Source: an uncultured Collinsella sp. (GTDB taxonomy: Bacteria > Actinomycetota > Coriobacteriia > Coriobacteriales > Coriobacteriaceae). From it: a stretch of DNA of 7,589 nucleotides. Shown piece by piece: positions 1-5,761 of the stretch. The DNA lies in contig UROZ01000092.1 in assembly GCA_900549655.1 (NCBI GenBank), positions 1 to 7,589 on the forward strand. Direction: 5' to 3'. How positions within the stretch are numbered: position 1 is the first letter of the stretch; the number at the start of each line of letters is the position of its first letter. The notes below the pieces were generated by a model. That model ran no database searches and was not told where the DNA came from. It saw only the letters and a program-made list of their open reading frames with translations. The position numbers were made by a program, and so were the translations under genes.

Positions 1-2
1 AC

Positions 3-491
3 CGTATGCCATGCGATAGCACATCTCCGCTGTCCCGCGAGACCGATGCGCCCGAGACCATCGTCAAGCTGGAATGCGACATCGACGATGCGTCGCCCGA
101 GGTGCTCGCCTACGCCGCCGACCGCCTGCGCGAGGCCGGTGCGCGCGAGGCGCACTGGCTGCCCCTCTATTGCAAGAAGGGCCGTCCCGGCTGGCAGTTG
201 CAGGTAATCTGTACCCACGAGGATATCGAGCGCCTGCAGACGATTATCTTTTTGGAAACCACGACCAATGCCATCCGCCGCCAGGTCATGGAGCGCGTTT
301 GCCTGCCACGCCGCTTTGAGCGCGTAACGACGCCATGGGGCGAGGTGTCCGTCAAGGTGGCCACCCTGCCCGACGGCAGCGAGCGCGCGGCGCCCGAGTA
401 CGAAGACTGCGCCCGTCTCGCTCGCGAGCACGGTGTGCCGCTCCAGCGCGTGATGCAGGCAGCACAAGCCGCGGCTCTGCAATTTGAGTGA
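3..491 (+). CDS. larC: LarC C-terminal part (nickel-pincer cofactor nickel-insertion protein), 5' end cut by window
   Basis: LarC (DUF111 family) inserts nickel, in a CTP-dependent reaction, into the pyridinium dithiocarboxylate precursor of the nickel-pincer cofactor used by lactate racemase LarA and relatives. The 161 visible residues match the C-terminal region of the family. Counting from the Met at base 6, they show the IDD motif (26-28), KKGRPG (57-62), ETTTNAIRR (84-92) and PEYEDC (130-135). The frame stays open to the window edge, so the N-terminal half is either outside the window or encoded separately. In some lactobacilli LarC is made as LarC1/LarC2 through a programmed frameshift, so the ATG at 6 could open a LarC2-like unit, but no ribosome site is visible. 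The gene lies 53 bases before the phosphoesterase gene on the same strand with no terminator between, so the two are probably cotranscribed. The family call is firm; the true start is unknown. Confidence 0.88.
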   Translation, partial: RMPCDSTSPLSRETDAPETIVKLECDIDDASPEVLAYAADRLREAGAREAHWLPLYCKKGRPGWQLQVICTHEDIERLQTIIFLETTTNAIRRQVMERVCLPRRFERVTTPWGEVSVKVATLPDGSERAAPEYEDCARLAREHGVPLQRVMQAAQAAALQFE

Positions 492-544
492 CACGGTCGG
501 CGACGCGCCACACCCACCCCATCAACCTCACCGAAAGGACCACC

Positions 545-1093
545 ATGAAATACCTCATCGCCTCCGACATCCACGGCTCGGCATATTGGGCCGAGCGCCT
601 GGTTGCCGCCATCGAGTCCGAGCAGCCCGACCGCATCGTGCTGCTGGGCGACCTGCTCTATCACGGTCCGCGCAACGACCTGCCGCGCGATTACGCCCCC
701 AAGCGCGTGATCCCGCTGCTCAACGCCCTGGCCGACCGCATCATCGCGGTGCGCGGCAACTGCGACGCCGAGGTCGACCAGATGGTGCTCGACTTTCCCG
801 TCATGGCCGACTACGCCACGCTGTTCGACGAAACCGGCCGCGAGCTGTTCCTGACGCACGGCCATGTCTTTGGCGCCGGCATGCACAACAGCGTCGACCA
901 CGCGCCCGCGCTGCCCGGGGGCTCCGCGCTCGTCTACGGCCACACGCACATCAAGGTCAACGAGGAGGGCGCCGAGCACCCGGGCCTGTGGCTCTTCAAC
1001 CCCGGCAGTGTGAGCATTCCCAAGGACGGTACGCACAGTTACGGCATCTACGAGGGCGGCGCGTTTCGCCACGTGATCCTGGAGGAGGACTAA
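545..1093 (+). CDS. yfcE: YfcE-type metallophosphodiesterase
   Basis: This 182-residue protein is close to the usual length of the YfcE/MJ0936 family (about 184 in E. coli), manganese-dependent phosphodiesterases acting on artificial phosphodiesters, with an unclear natural substrate. All calcineurin-like metal motifs are present: SDIHG (D8, H10), GDLL (D36), GNCD (N72), THGH (H105, H107) and GHTH (H133, H135), followed by NPGS (152-155). There is no signal peptide, so it is cytoplasmic. The start is fixed by AAAGGA at 534-539, five bases before the ATG. An in-frame upstream ATG at 488 overlaps the end of larC and lacks such a site. The stop is only two bases from the mazG start, and the mazG ribosome site lies within this gene's last codons, so the two are probably translationally coupled. 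Annotation beyond family level would be inference. Confidence 0.92.
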   Translation: MKYLIASDIHGSAYWAERLVAAIESEQPDRIVLLGDLLYHGPRNDLPRDYAPKRVIPLLNALADRIIAVRGNCDAEVDQMVLDFPVMADYATLFDETGRELFLTHGHVFGAGMHNSVDHAPALPGGSALVYGHTHIKVNEEGAEHPGLWLFNPGSVSIPKDGTHSYGIYEGGAFRHVILEED

Positions 1094-1095
1094 CC

Positions 1096-1956
1096 ATGGC
1101 GCAGCACATGGCTCAGCAAAATGCCGAGGGCTCGCGCGATCTGTCCACGCTGGTAGACGCGTCGGCCGAGCTGCAGCATCTGGTGCAGACCGTCTGGCGT
1201 CTGCGTCAGCCAGATGGCTGCCCGTGGGACCGTGAGCAGACGCACCGCAGCATTGGCAAGAACATGATCGAGGAGGCCTACGAGGCACTCGACTGCATCG
1301 AGGCGGACGACGCGGCACACCTTCGCGAGGAGCTAGGCGACGTGCTCATGCAGGTCGTGCTGCATGCGCAGATTGCTGCCGACGCCGGCGAGTTTACGCT
1401 GGCCGACGTGGCGCGCGATATCGACGCCAAGCTCATTCGCCGTCATCCGCACGTGTTTGGCGATGCGGATGCCGACAGCTCCGACGAGGTACTCAAGATT
1501 TGGGACGAGGTCAAGCTTGCCGAGAAAGCCGCCAAGGACAAGGCCGTGGCGGCGGGCGAGGCCGCGCCCGAGGGTCTGCTCGATGGCGTGCCCACGCATC
1601 TGCCGGCGTTGATGCAGGCGCAGAAGGTGTCACGCAAGGCGGCCGCCGTAGGCTTTGAGTGGGAGACGGTCCAGGACGTGTGGGACGAGGTTGCCGAGGA
1701 GCGTGCCGAGTTTGAGGCCGAGGCCCCCGGAACGCCCGAGCGCGAAATGGAGTTTGGCGACTTGCTCTTTGCCCTAGTCAACGTTGCGCGCAAAGAGGGG
1801 ATTGACGCCGAGAGCGCCCTGCGCGCCAGTACGGCAAAGTTCCGTCGCCGTTGGGCTGCAATGGAGCGGATGGCGGCTGACGCCCACGTGGATCTTGCCG
1901 AGCTTTCGACCCACGGCCTCAACGACCTGTGGGATGCCGCAAAGGCGGAGGAGTAA
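1096..1956 (+). CDS. mazG: MazG nucleoside triphosphate pyrophosphohydrolase
   Basis: MazG hydrolyses (d)NTPs to the monophosphate and pyrophosphate, clearing aberrant nucleotides; in E. coli it also affects ppGpp levels. The 286-residue protein has both MazG domains. The N-terminal domain starts with a CPWD motif (42-45) and carries the metal-binding helices EEAYE (59-63) and EELGD (78-82). The C-terminal domain repeats the pattern with EERAE (201-205) and EFGD (219-222). A charged linker rich in Lys, Ala and Glu lies around residues 136-162. GGAGGAGG at 1081-1088, seven bases ahead, fixes the start; a second Met at codon 5 is a weaker option. Spacing from yfcE is two bases. In Actinobacteria such as Mycobacterium tuberculosis mazG also sits just upstream of eno, with lpqU between them; no lpqU is present here. 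Confidence 0.95.
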   Translation: MAQHMAQQNAEGSRDLSTLVDASAELQHLVQTVWRLRQPDGCPWDREQTHRSIGKNMIEEAYEALDCIEADDAAHLREELGDVLMQVVLHAQIAADAGEFTLADVARDIDAKLIRRHPHVFGDADADSSDEVLKIWDEVKLAEKAAKDKAVAAGEAAPEGLLDGVPTHLPALMQAQKVSRKAAAVGFEWETVQDVWDEVAEERAEFEAEAPGTPEREMEFGDLLFALVNVARKEGIDAESALRASTAKFRRRWAAMERMAADAHVDLAELSTHGLNDLWDAAKAEE

Positions 1957-1960
1957 GACT

Positions 1961-2006
1961 GCTGGAACGACGGGCTGACACGCCTCATCGTTCCCGCTAA
2001 ATTTTT
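1961..2006 (+). terminator. probable Rho-independent terminator of the larC-yfcE-mazG run
   Basis: GGAACGA (1964-1970) pairs with TCGTTCC (1988-1994), and GC/GC pairs below it across one mismatch (1961-1962 with 1996-1997). A short inner GGGC/GCCT stem can close the loop. TAAATTTTT (1998-2006) follows directly. The stem is imperfect and the loop long, so this is moderate evidence. It would separate the upstream operon from eno. Confidence 0.5.
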
Positions 2007-2027
2007 CGAAAATCAAGTGTATCCCTC

Positions 2028-2072
2028 GGCTAACTTAGGGCATAATGCAAAAAGTGCGACATGGCTAACTTA
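2028..2072 (+). promoter_or_regulatory. eno promoter region: -10 box bracketed by a direct repeat
   Basis: CATAAT at 2041-2046 is the best -10 match upstream of eno, in the first AT-richer stretch after the mazG terminator. No good -35 hexamer lies 16-18 bases upstream. GGCTAACTTA occurs twice, at 2028-2037 and 2063-2072, 35 bases apart in register, and both copies are followed by NGG. One copy sits just upstream of the -10 box and the other just downstream of the expected start point (about 2053). This is a typical operator layout, but the regulator is unknown. The leader to the eno ATG would be about 93 bases, with a small GCACC/GGTGC hairpin at 2080-2092. Confidence 0.4.
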
Positions 2073-2145
2073 CGGAGGCGCACCGACGGTGCACGGTCAG
2101 CCGGTCGCTTGCATCCACTACGTTTCCAAGTGAGAGGGAGACAAC

Positions 2146-3435
2146 ATGAGCGATATTTTGGACGTCTGCGGTCGCGAGGTGCTCGACAGCCGCGGCAACC
2201 CCACCGTCGAGGTCGAGGTCGTGCTCGAGGACGGCAGCTTTGGCCGCGCAATGGTGCCTTCGGGTGCTTCGACCGGCGCCTTTGAGGCCTGCGAGCTGCG
2301 CGATGGCGACAAGGGCCGCTACCTGGGCAAGGGCGTTTCGCAGGCCGTCGAGCATGTCAACAACGAGTGCGCCGATGCCGTCGTGGGCCTCGATGCCTTC
2401 GACCAGCGCGCTGTCGATGCCGCGCTGATTGCCGCGGACGGTACCCCCAACAAGACCAAGCTCGGTGCCAACGCCATCCTGGGCGTGTCGCTGGCCGTTG
2501 CCCGCGCCGCTGCCGAGTCGGCGGGCCTGTCGCTGTACCAGTACCTGGGCGGCGTCAACGCCCATCTGCTGCCCACGCCCATGATGAACATTCTCAACGG
2601 CGGCGTGCATGCCGACAACAACGTCGACTTCCAGGAGTTCATGATCATGCCGGTGGGCGCCCCGAGCTTTGCCGAGGGCCTGCGTTGGTGCGCCGAGGTC
2701 TACCACACCCTCAAGGGCGTGCTGCACGAGGCCGGCCTGGGCGGCGGTGTGGGCGACGAGGGCGGCTTTGCCCCCAACCTTAAGACCAATGCCGAGCCGT
2801 TCGAGTACATCACCAAGGCCGTCGAGAAGGCTGGCTTTAAGCCCGGCGTCGACTTTATGTACGCCATGGATCCGGCGTCCACCGAGTTCTACAACGCCGA
2901 GACCGGTATGTACGAGCTCAAGGGCGAGGGCGTTGAGTACACGAGCGCCCAGATGGTCGATTACTGGGAGAAGCTCGTCGACACCTATCCCATCATCTCC
3001 ATCGAGGACGGCATGGCCGAGGAGGACTGGGACGGCTGGGTCGAGCTTACCCGCCGCATTGGCAATAAGGTGCAGCTGGTGGGCGACGACTTGTTCGTCA
3101 CCAACACCGAGCGCCTCAAGAAGGGCATCGAGCTGGGTGCCGCCAACGCGATCCTGGTCAAGGTCAACCAGATCGGCACGCTCACCGAGTCGCTGGAGGC
3201 CATCGAGACCGCCAAGGAGGCCGGTTACGCTTGCATCGTGAGCCACCGCTCCGGCGAGACCGAGGACTCCACGATCGCCGACCTGGTCGTGGGCGTCAAC
3301 GCCGGCCAGATCAAGTCGGGCGCCCCGTGCCGCAGCGACCGCATCGCCAAGTACAACCAGCTCATCCGCATCGAGGACGAGCTCGAGGGCAGCGCGCGTT
3401 ACGCCGGCAAGGCCGCGTTCTACAACATTCGCTAA
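2146..3435 (+). CDS. eno: enolase (phosphopyruvate hydratase)
   Basis: Enolase interconverts 2-phosphoglycerate and phosphoenolpyruvate in glycolysis and gluconeogenesis; in many bacteria it is also found at the cell surface or with RNA-decay enzymes. The 429-residue length is standard. Visible landmarks are the mobile active-site loop SGAST (39-43), H155, the proton-transfer Glu E205 in GDEGGFAP, metal ligands D242, E287 and D314, catalytic base K339 in the LVKVNQIGTLTE signature, H367 in SHRSGETED, and K390. No key residue is missing. AGGGAG at 2135-2140, five bases before the ATG, fixes the start. Codons are strongly biased to C/G endings (GGC, GCC, CTG, GAG), more uniformly than in its neighbours, as expected of a highly expressed gene. 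It appears to be monocistronic, with its own promoter region and a strong terminator. Confidence 0.99.
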   Translation: MSDILDVCGREVLDSRGNPTVEVEVVLEDGSFGRAMVPSGASTGAFEACELRDGDKGRYLGKGVSQAVEHVNNECADAVVGLDAFDQRAVDAALIAADGTPNKTKLGANAILGVSLAVARAAAESAGLSLYQYLGGVNAHLLPTPMMNILNGGVHADNNVDFQEFMIMPVGAPSFAEGLRWCAEVYHTLKGVLHEAGLGGGVGDEGGFAPNLKTNAEPFEYITKAVEKAGFKPGVDFMYAMDPASTEFYNAETGMYELKGEGVEYTSAQMVDYWEKLVDTYPIISIEDGMAEEDWDGWVELTRRIGNKVQLVGDDLFVTNTERLKKGIELGAANAILVKVNQIGTLTESLEAIETAKEAGYACIVSHRSGETEDSTIADLVVGVNAGQIKSGAPCRSDRIAKYNQLIRIEDELEGSARYAGKAAFYNIR

Positions 3436-3508
3436 ACGGGCGAATTTGGCGAGGGGGAGGCTGACTCGGTTCCGCCCCCGCCTTGGCTGGACGCCGCAAA
3501 GCGCTGTG

Positions 3509-3540
3509 GGCGCTGGGCCATATGGCTCAGCGCCTTTTTT
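3509..3540 (+). terminator. Rho-independent terminator of eno
   Basis: GGCGCTGGGCC (3509-3519) and GGCTCAGCGCC (3524-3534) form an 11-bp stem with one G-T wobble and an ATAT loop, followed directly by six T (3535-3540). A second G-rich/C-rich hairpin with a bulged A lies upstream (3448-3457 with 3475-3482) and may stall polymerase first. Confidence 0.93.
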
Positions 3541-3579
3541 ATGTCGAGCAAAGGCTGTCGAAGGTGGTGCGCGCGCTCG

Positions 3580-3594
3580 TGCTATAACTAGAAT
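3580..3594 (+). promoter_or_regulatory. extended -10 promoter for ftsB-ppx
   Basis: TGCTATAAC at 3580-3588 is an extended -10 (TGn followed by TATAAC). An overlapping alternative hexamer, TAGAAT, lies at 3589-3594. No convincing -35 is present, as is common for extended -10 promoters. The site lies between the eno terminator and ftsB and predicts a leader of roughly 35-40 bases. Confidence 0.55.
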
Positions 3595-3631
3595 ACTTAG
3601 CGCAAACAAATCTCAACCGCACAAGGCGCAC

Positions 3632-4393
3632 ATGGATCAGATTTACGACAACAGGTACTATTCCGCCGGTTCGCGTGAGCCGTCGCCTCGCCGTGCGCGC
3701 ACGGTGCAGCTCGGTGGGTCCGCCTACGCCGGCGCCGACCGCTCCATGCAGCGCCCGACAAGTACCTCGCGCCCCAATGCTCAAGTGAATACTTCGACAG
3801 ATGGACCAGTGCGCCCAGCACGTTTGTCGCATGCTCAGCGCTCGTCGGCTCAAACGCACGATAGGTCGAGCAGGCCCTCGAACCGTCTTTCGGGCTCGGA
3901 CTTTATGCATTACGCCAACGACAACGCGGTGGTCAAGGCGATCTACGACTTTACCCACGGTCCTCAGCGAGGGCTATTCATCGGCATCGTCGTTGCCCTG
4001 GTGCTCGTGAGCCTGTATTTCCCCGTGCGCGACCTGTACGTGGCAAAGCGCTCGAGCGATATCTTGGCCAAGCAGGTCGAGATTCGCCAGCAATACAATG
4101 ATGAGCTGCAAAAAAGCGTCGACAAGTTGCTCTCGGAGGAGGGCATCAAGGATGCGGCATCCGAGGACCTGGGCCTGGTGATGCCCGGCGAGAAGAGGAT
4201 TGAAGTGCAGGGCCTGGACGGCGATTCGGATGCCTCGTCGAGCCAGAAGTCGTCGAACGCCAAGAAGGCCAGCGAAGTTGCCAAGGAAATCGAAGAAGTC
4301 GGTAAGGACGCCCCGTGGTACATCCAGGCGCTCGACATGCTGTTTGGGTTTAACGGTGTCGAGGGCCAGACGGTCGTGTCCAACGGCAAATAG
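3632..4393 (+). CDS. ftsB: FtsB/DivIC-type septum formation initiator protein
   Basis: Proteins of this family are bitopic divisome components that, with FtsL/DivIB-type partners, help activate septal peptidoglycan synthesis. The 253 residues divide into a Ser/Arg/Pro/Gln-rich, probably disordered cytoplasmic tail (about 1-90), one membrane helix (about 114-131, GLFIGIVVALVLVSLYF), an external coiled coil (about 138-168), the family's typical post-coil segment ending in EDLGLVMPGE (178-187), and a second low-complexity, Ser/Lys-rich C-terminal part. E. coli FtsB is only about 100 residues; long tails are usual in actinobacterial members. I chose the ATG at 3632 because every upstream start in frame would run back through the eno terminator and promoter. 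The ribosome site is weak (AAGG at 3623-3626). It lies downstream of eno as in other Actinobacteria and 20 bases before ppx. Confidence 0.88.
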   Translation: MDQIYDNRYYSAGSREPSPRRARTVQLGGSAYAGADRSMQRPTSTSRPNAQVNTSTDGPVRPARLSHAQRSSAQTHDRSSRPSNRLSGSDFMHYANDNAVVKAIYDFTHGPQRGLFIGIVVALVLVSLYFPVRDLYVAKRSSDILAKQVEIRQQYNDELQKSVDKLLSEEGIKDAASEDLGLVMPGEKRIEVQGLDGDSDASSSQKSSNAKKASEVAKEIEEVGKDAPWYIQALDMLFGFNGVEGQTVVSNGK

Positions 4394-4413
4394 CGCCCGG
4401 AGGGGAGCCCGCA

Positions 4414-5415
4414 ATGGCAGATTGCAAACGATATAAGGTGGCGGCGATCGATCTGGGAACGGTGTCGTCGCGACTGGTGTTGGCGCAGGTCGAGGCCGGG
4501 GCGATCGTGGAATCGTCCAAGCATACCGAGATCACCGACTTGGGCGAGGGCGTGGACGCGACGGGGCGCTTTTGCGAGGCGGCCGTTGAGCGCGTGCTCG
4601 TTGCGTGCCGCATGTTTGTGGACGAAGCCCGTACCTTTGGGGCCGCGTGCGTCTGCACCACCTGCACGAGTGCCGCGCGCGATGCGTCCAATGCCGCGCT
4701 GCTGCTGGACGGTCTGCGCGATCTGGGGCTCGAACCGCAGGTGATTCCGGGCGAGGTCGAGGCGCGCCTGACGTTTTTTGGCGTGGCACACGACTTTGCT
4801 GGCGAGCGCATCATCGTCGCCGATTCGGGCGGTGGCTCCACGGAGCTCGCGACGGGCGTCTATGCGCCTGAGCGCGGGGTCTTTGCGCTGGAGGGAACGC
4901 GCTCACTGGACATCGGTTGCCGTCGCGTGACGGAGCGGTTTTTCTCGGCGCTGCCGCCAACGGACAGTGAACTTGCCGCCGCTGGCGTATGGGCGGGCGA
5001 GCAGTTCGGGGCTTACTTTGAGGGCCTGCCTGTCGACTTTGAGCGCGCCGAGCGCCTCGTCGCGGTGGGCGGTACCGTTACCACGCTCGTGGCGCTGGTC
5101 CACGAACTGGAGCCGTACGACTCGAACTTTGTGCACCTGCGCGAGCTTTCGATGGAGCAGATTTCGGCCGCTATCGAGCGCATGTCTGCGTTGGATGTTG
5201 CAGGCATTGCCGCGTTGCCGGGCGTGCAGCCCAAGCGCGCGGGCGTGATTCTCGCTGGCGCCGTGGTGATTCGCGAACTCATGCGCGCCGGCGGTTACAA
5301 GACGCTCACCGTAAGCGAGAGCAGCCTCCTCGCCGGCATGGCCGCCACCATCAACGAAACCCTCGACGGCGCGAACCCCACCATCGGCTGGACCCCGAGC
5401 CTGAGTGCTCTTTAA
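4414..5415 (+). CDS. ppx: Ppx/GppA family exopolyphosphatase
   Basis: This is an ASKHA-fold phosphatase that removes terminal phosphate from polyphosphate and, in some members, from pppGpp. At 333 residues it is the short two-domain actinobacterial type and lacks the C-terminal HD-like extension of E. coli Ppx (513). Motifs are a phosphate-1 loop AIDLGTVSSR (11-20), TSAARDASN (85-93), the catalytic-Glu segment IPGEVEARL (111-119; E116 aligns with the catalytic Glu of E. coli), phosphate-2 ADSGGGSTEL (136-145) and VAVGGTVTTL (216-225). The family's usual Asn in the first loop is Val17 here. GGAGGGGAG (4399-4407), six bases upstream, gives a strong start. The 20-base gap from ftsB implies cotranscription. 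In M. tuberculosis a DUF501 gene lies between the ftsB-like gene and ppx2; it is absent here. Confidence 0.93.
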   Translation: MADCKRYKVAAIDLGTVSSRLVLAQVEAGAIVESSKHTEITDLGEGVDATGRFCEAAVERVLVACRMFVDEARTFGAACVCTTCTSAARDASNAALLLDGLRDLGLEPQVIPGEVEARLTFFGVAHDFAGERIIVADSGGGSTELATGVYAPERGVFALEGTRSLDIGCRRVTERFFSALPPTDSELAAAGVWAGEQFGAYFEGLPVDFERAERLVAVGGTVTTLVALVHELEPYDSNFVHLRELSMEQISAAIERMSALDVAGIAALPGVQPKRAGVILAGAVVIRELMRAGGYKTLTVSESSLLAGMAATINETLDGANPTIGWTPSLSAL

Positions 5416-5423
5416 CCGTCTTC

Positions 5424-5500
5424 CTCTGAGTTGCGGTGAAATAGTTCCTAAATAAGCTGGTAAACGGTATAAACAGGATCTATTCCACCGCAACTTAGAG
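5424..5500. repeat. 77-bp imperfect inverted repeat (MITE/REP-like)
   Basis: The arms 5424-5444 and 5480-5500 are complementary over 21 positions, with 19 Watson-Crick pairs, one G-T and one A-C. After one mismatch, TCCT (5446-5449) also pairs with AGGA (5475-5478). The arms end in CTCTGAG and TTAGAG, and the core is AT-rich. Neither side has a T-run, so it does not look like a standard intrinsic terminator. No coding sequence or clear target-site duplication is visible. It starts eight bases after the ppx stop and could act as a 3'-end stabiliser or be a miniature mobile element. Confidence 0.7.
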
Positions 5501-5582
5501 CCCCGCCGGCGTGTAAAAGAAACGAGCCCGCATCCCTGGGGGACGCGGGCTCGTAAAAACCAAATGGTAGGGGCGGTGGGAC
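5495..5582. repeat. repeat copy R1: tRNA-like end + hairpin + tRNA-Leu 3' end fragment
   Basis: This is the upstream copy of a module repeated at 5691-5779, offset by 196-197 bases. From left to right it holds a degenerate T-arm/acceptor-like stretch (5495-5514, 15 of 20 bases matching the second copy), AAAAGAA, a 10-bp hairpin (ACGAGCCCGC 5522-5531 with 5545-5554), a short variable spacer, and 18 bases identical to the 3' end of tRNA-Leu (5565-5582). On the minus strand the hairpin is followed by TTCTTTT (complement of 5515-5521), so it reads as an intrinsic terminator. Confidence 0.85.
5565..5582 (-). pseudogene. tRNA-Leu 3' end remnant
   Basis: On the minus strand these bases read GTCCCACCGCCCCTACCA, identical to the last 18 bases, including CCA, of the intact tRNA-Leu at 5762-5846. 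Identity stops inside the T-loop: the intact gene has GGGTTCGA before this stretch, whereas here CGGA followed by a different GC-rich sequence precedes it. No D-arm or anticodon arm is present. This could be one end of an old site-specific integration or a duplication scar. Confidence 0.8.
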
Positions 5583-5586
5583 GTCC

Positions 5587-5667
5587 GCGCATTTGCTGCG
5601 CAAATACGCACCGGCTTCGGCCGCCTGTCGGCGCCCTCGCCGGCTCGCTACGGACGCTGCGCGTCCG
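5587..5667. repeat. GC-rich cluster of short hairpins (REP/BIME-like)
   Basis: Three hairpins follow one another. At 5587-5609 there is a 10-bp stem with one mismatch, at 5612-5623 CGGC-TTCG-GCCG, and at 5651-5667 a perfect 7-bp stem CGGACGC/GCGTCCG. The outer two share the same tip, GC-TGC-GC. CGTCCGC also recurs at 5582-5588 and 5662-5668. The palindrome GGACGTCC lies at 5579-5586. There is no credible coding. Two outer stems with a common tip around a GC-rich core resemble repetitive extragenic palindromes. Confidence 0.6.
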
Positions 5668-5687
5668 CTTAACGCTCGCCCCCTCGC

Positions 5688-5704
5688 GGGTTCGAGTCCC
5701 ACCG
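5688..5704 (+). other. plus-strand tRNA T-arm-like sequence, inverted copy of the tRNA-Leu T-arm
   Basis: GGGTTCGAGTCCCACCG is an exact 17-base inverted copy of 5771-5787, the T-arm of the minus-strand tRNA-Leu. The two copies lie almost symmetrically around the terminator hairpin at 5718-5750. CGGCATCT follows but no CCA, and no D-arm or anticodon arm is seen upstream, so this is not a functional tRNA. It may be a relic of a convergent tRNA gene. Confidence 0.65.
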
Positions 5705-5710
5705 GCATCT

Positions 5711-5750
5711 AAAAGAAGCGAGCCCGCATCCCTGGGGAACACGGGCTCGC
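5711..5750 (-). terminator. Rho-independent terminator of tRNA-Leu
   Basis: On the minus strand, GCGAGCCCG (complement of 5742-5750) pairs with CGGGCTCGC (complement of 5718-5726), nine bp, with a possible inner CCC/GGG pairing, followed directly by TTCTTTT (complement of 5711-5717). It begins 11 bases after the tRNA CCA end. It is copy R2 of the hairpin also found at 5522-5554. The base pair at the foot is G-C here and A-T in the other copy, a compensated change. Confidence 0.85.
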
Positions 5751-5761
5751 AAGCAATCACA

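Noticed and set aside
488..544. Earlier in-frame start for yfcE at 488
   Set aside because: It would overlap the end of larC and add 19 residues absent from the family. The start at 545 has a good ribosome site and gives the family's N-terminal strand.
167..1318. Long minus-strand open frame (383 codons)
   Set aside because: It lies opposite larC, yfcE and mazG, whose products have complete family motifs. Its Arg/Ala/Val-rich translation is the usual antisense shadow in GC-rich DNA.
2061..2285. Small upstream frame overlapping the start of eno
   Set aside because: It has no ribosome site and a basic, motif-free translation, and it continues far into eno in another frame, so it is unlikely to be a leader peptide.
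2065..3609. Minus-strand open frame of 514 codons
   Set aside because: It is antisense to the whole of eno, runs through the eno terminator, and has low-complexity Leu/Val/Ala/Gly composition with no motif.
3446..3631. Upstream extension of ftsB to 3446
   Set aside because: It would translate through the eno terminator and the ftsB promoter.
5448..5708. Minus-strand 86-codon frame across the repeat region
   Set aside because: It translates the tRNA-like sequence, the hairpins and the inverted repeat. It has no ribosome site and is best explained by repeats that happen to lack stops.
5681..5710. A plus-strand tRNA gene ending here
   Set aside because: Only the T-arm is present. There is no matching acceptor 5' strand, D-arm or anticodon arm, and no CCA.
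3964..5760. Minus-strand frames opposite ftsB and ppx (275 and 285 codons)
   Set aside because: They are shadows of the two plus-strand genes; one also crosses the hairpin and repeat region.
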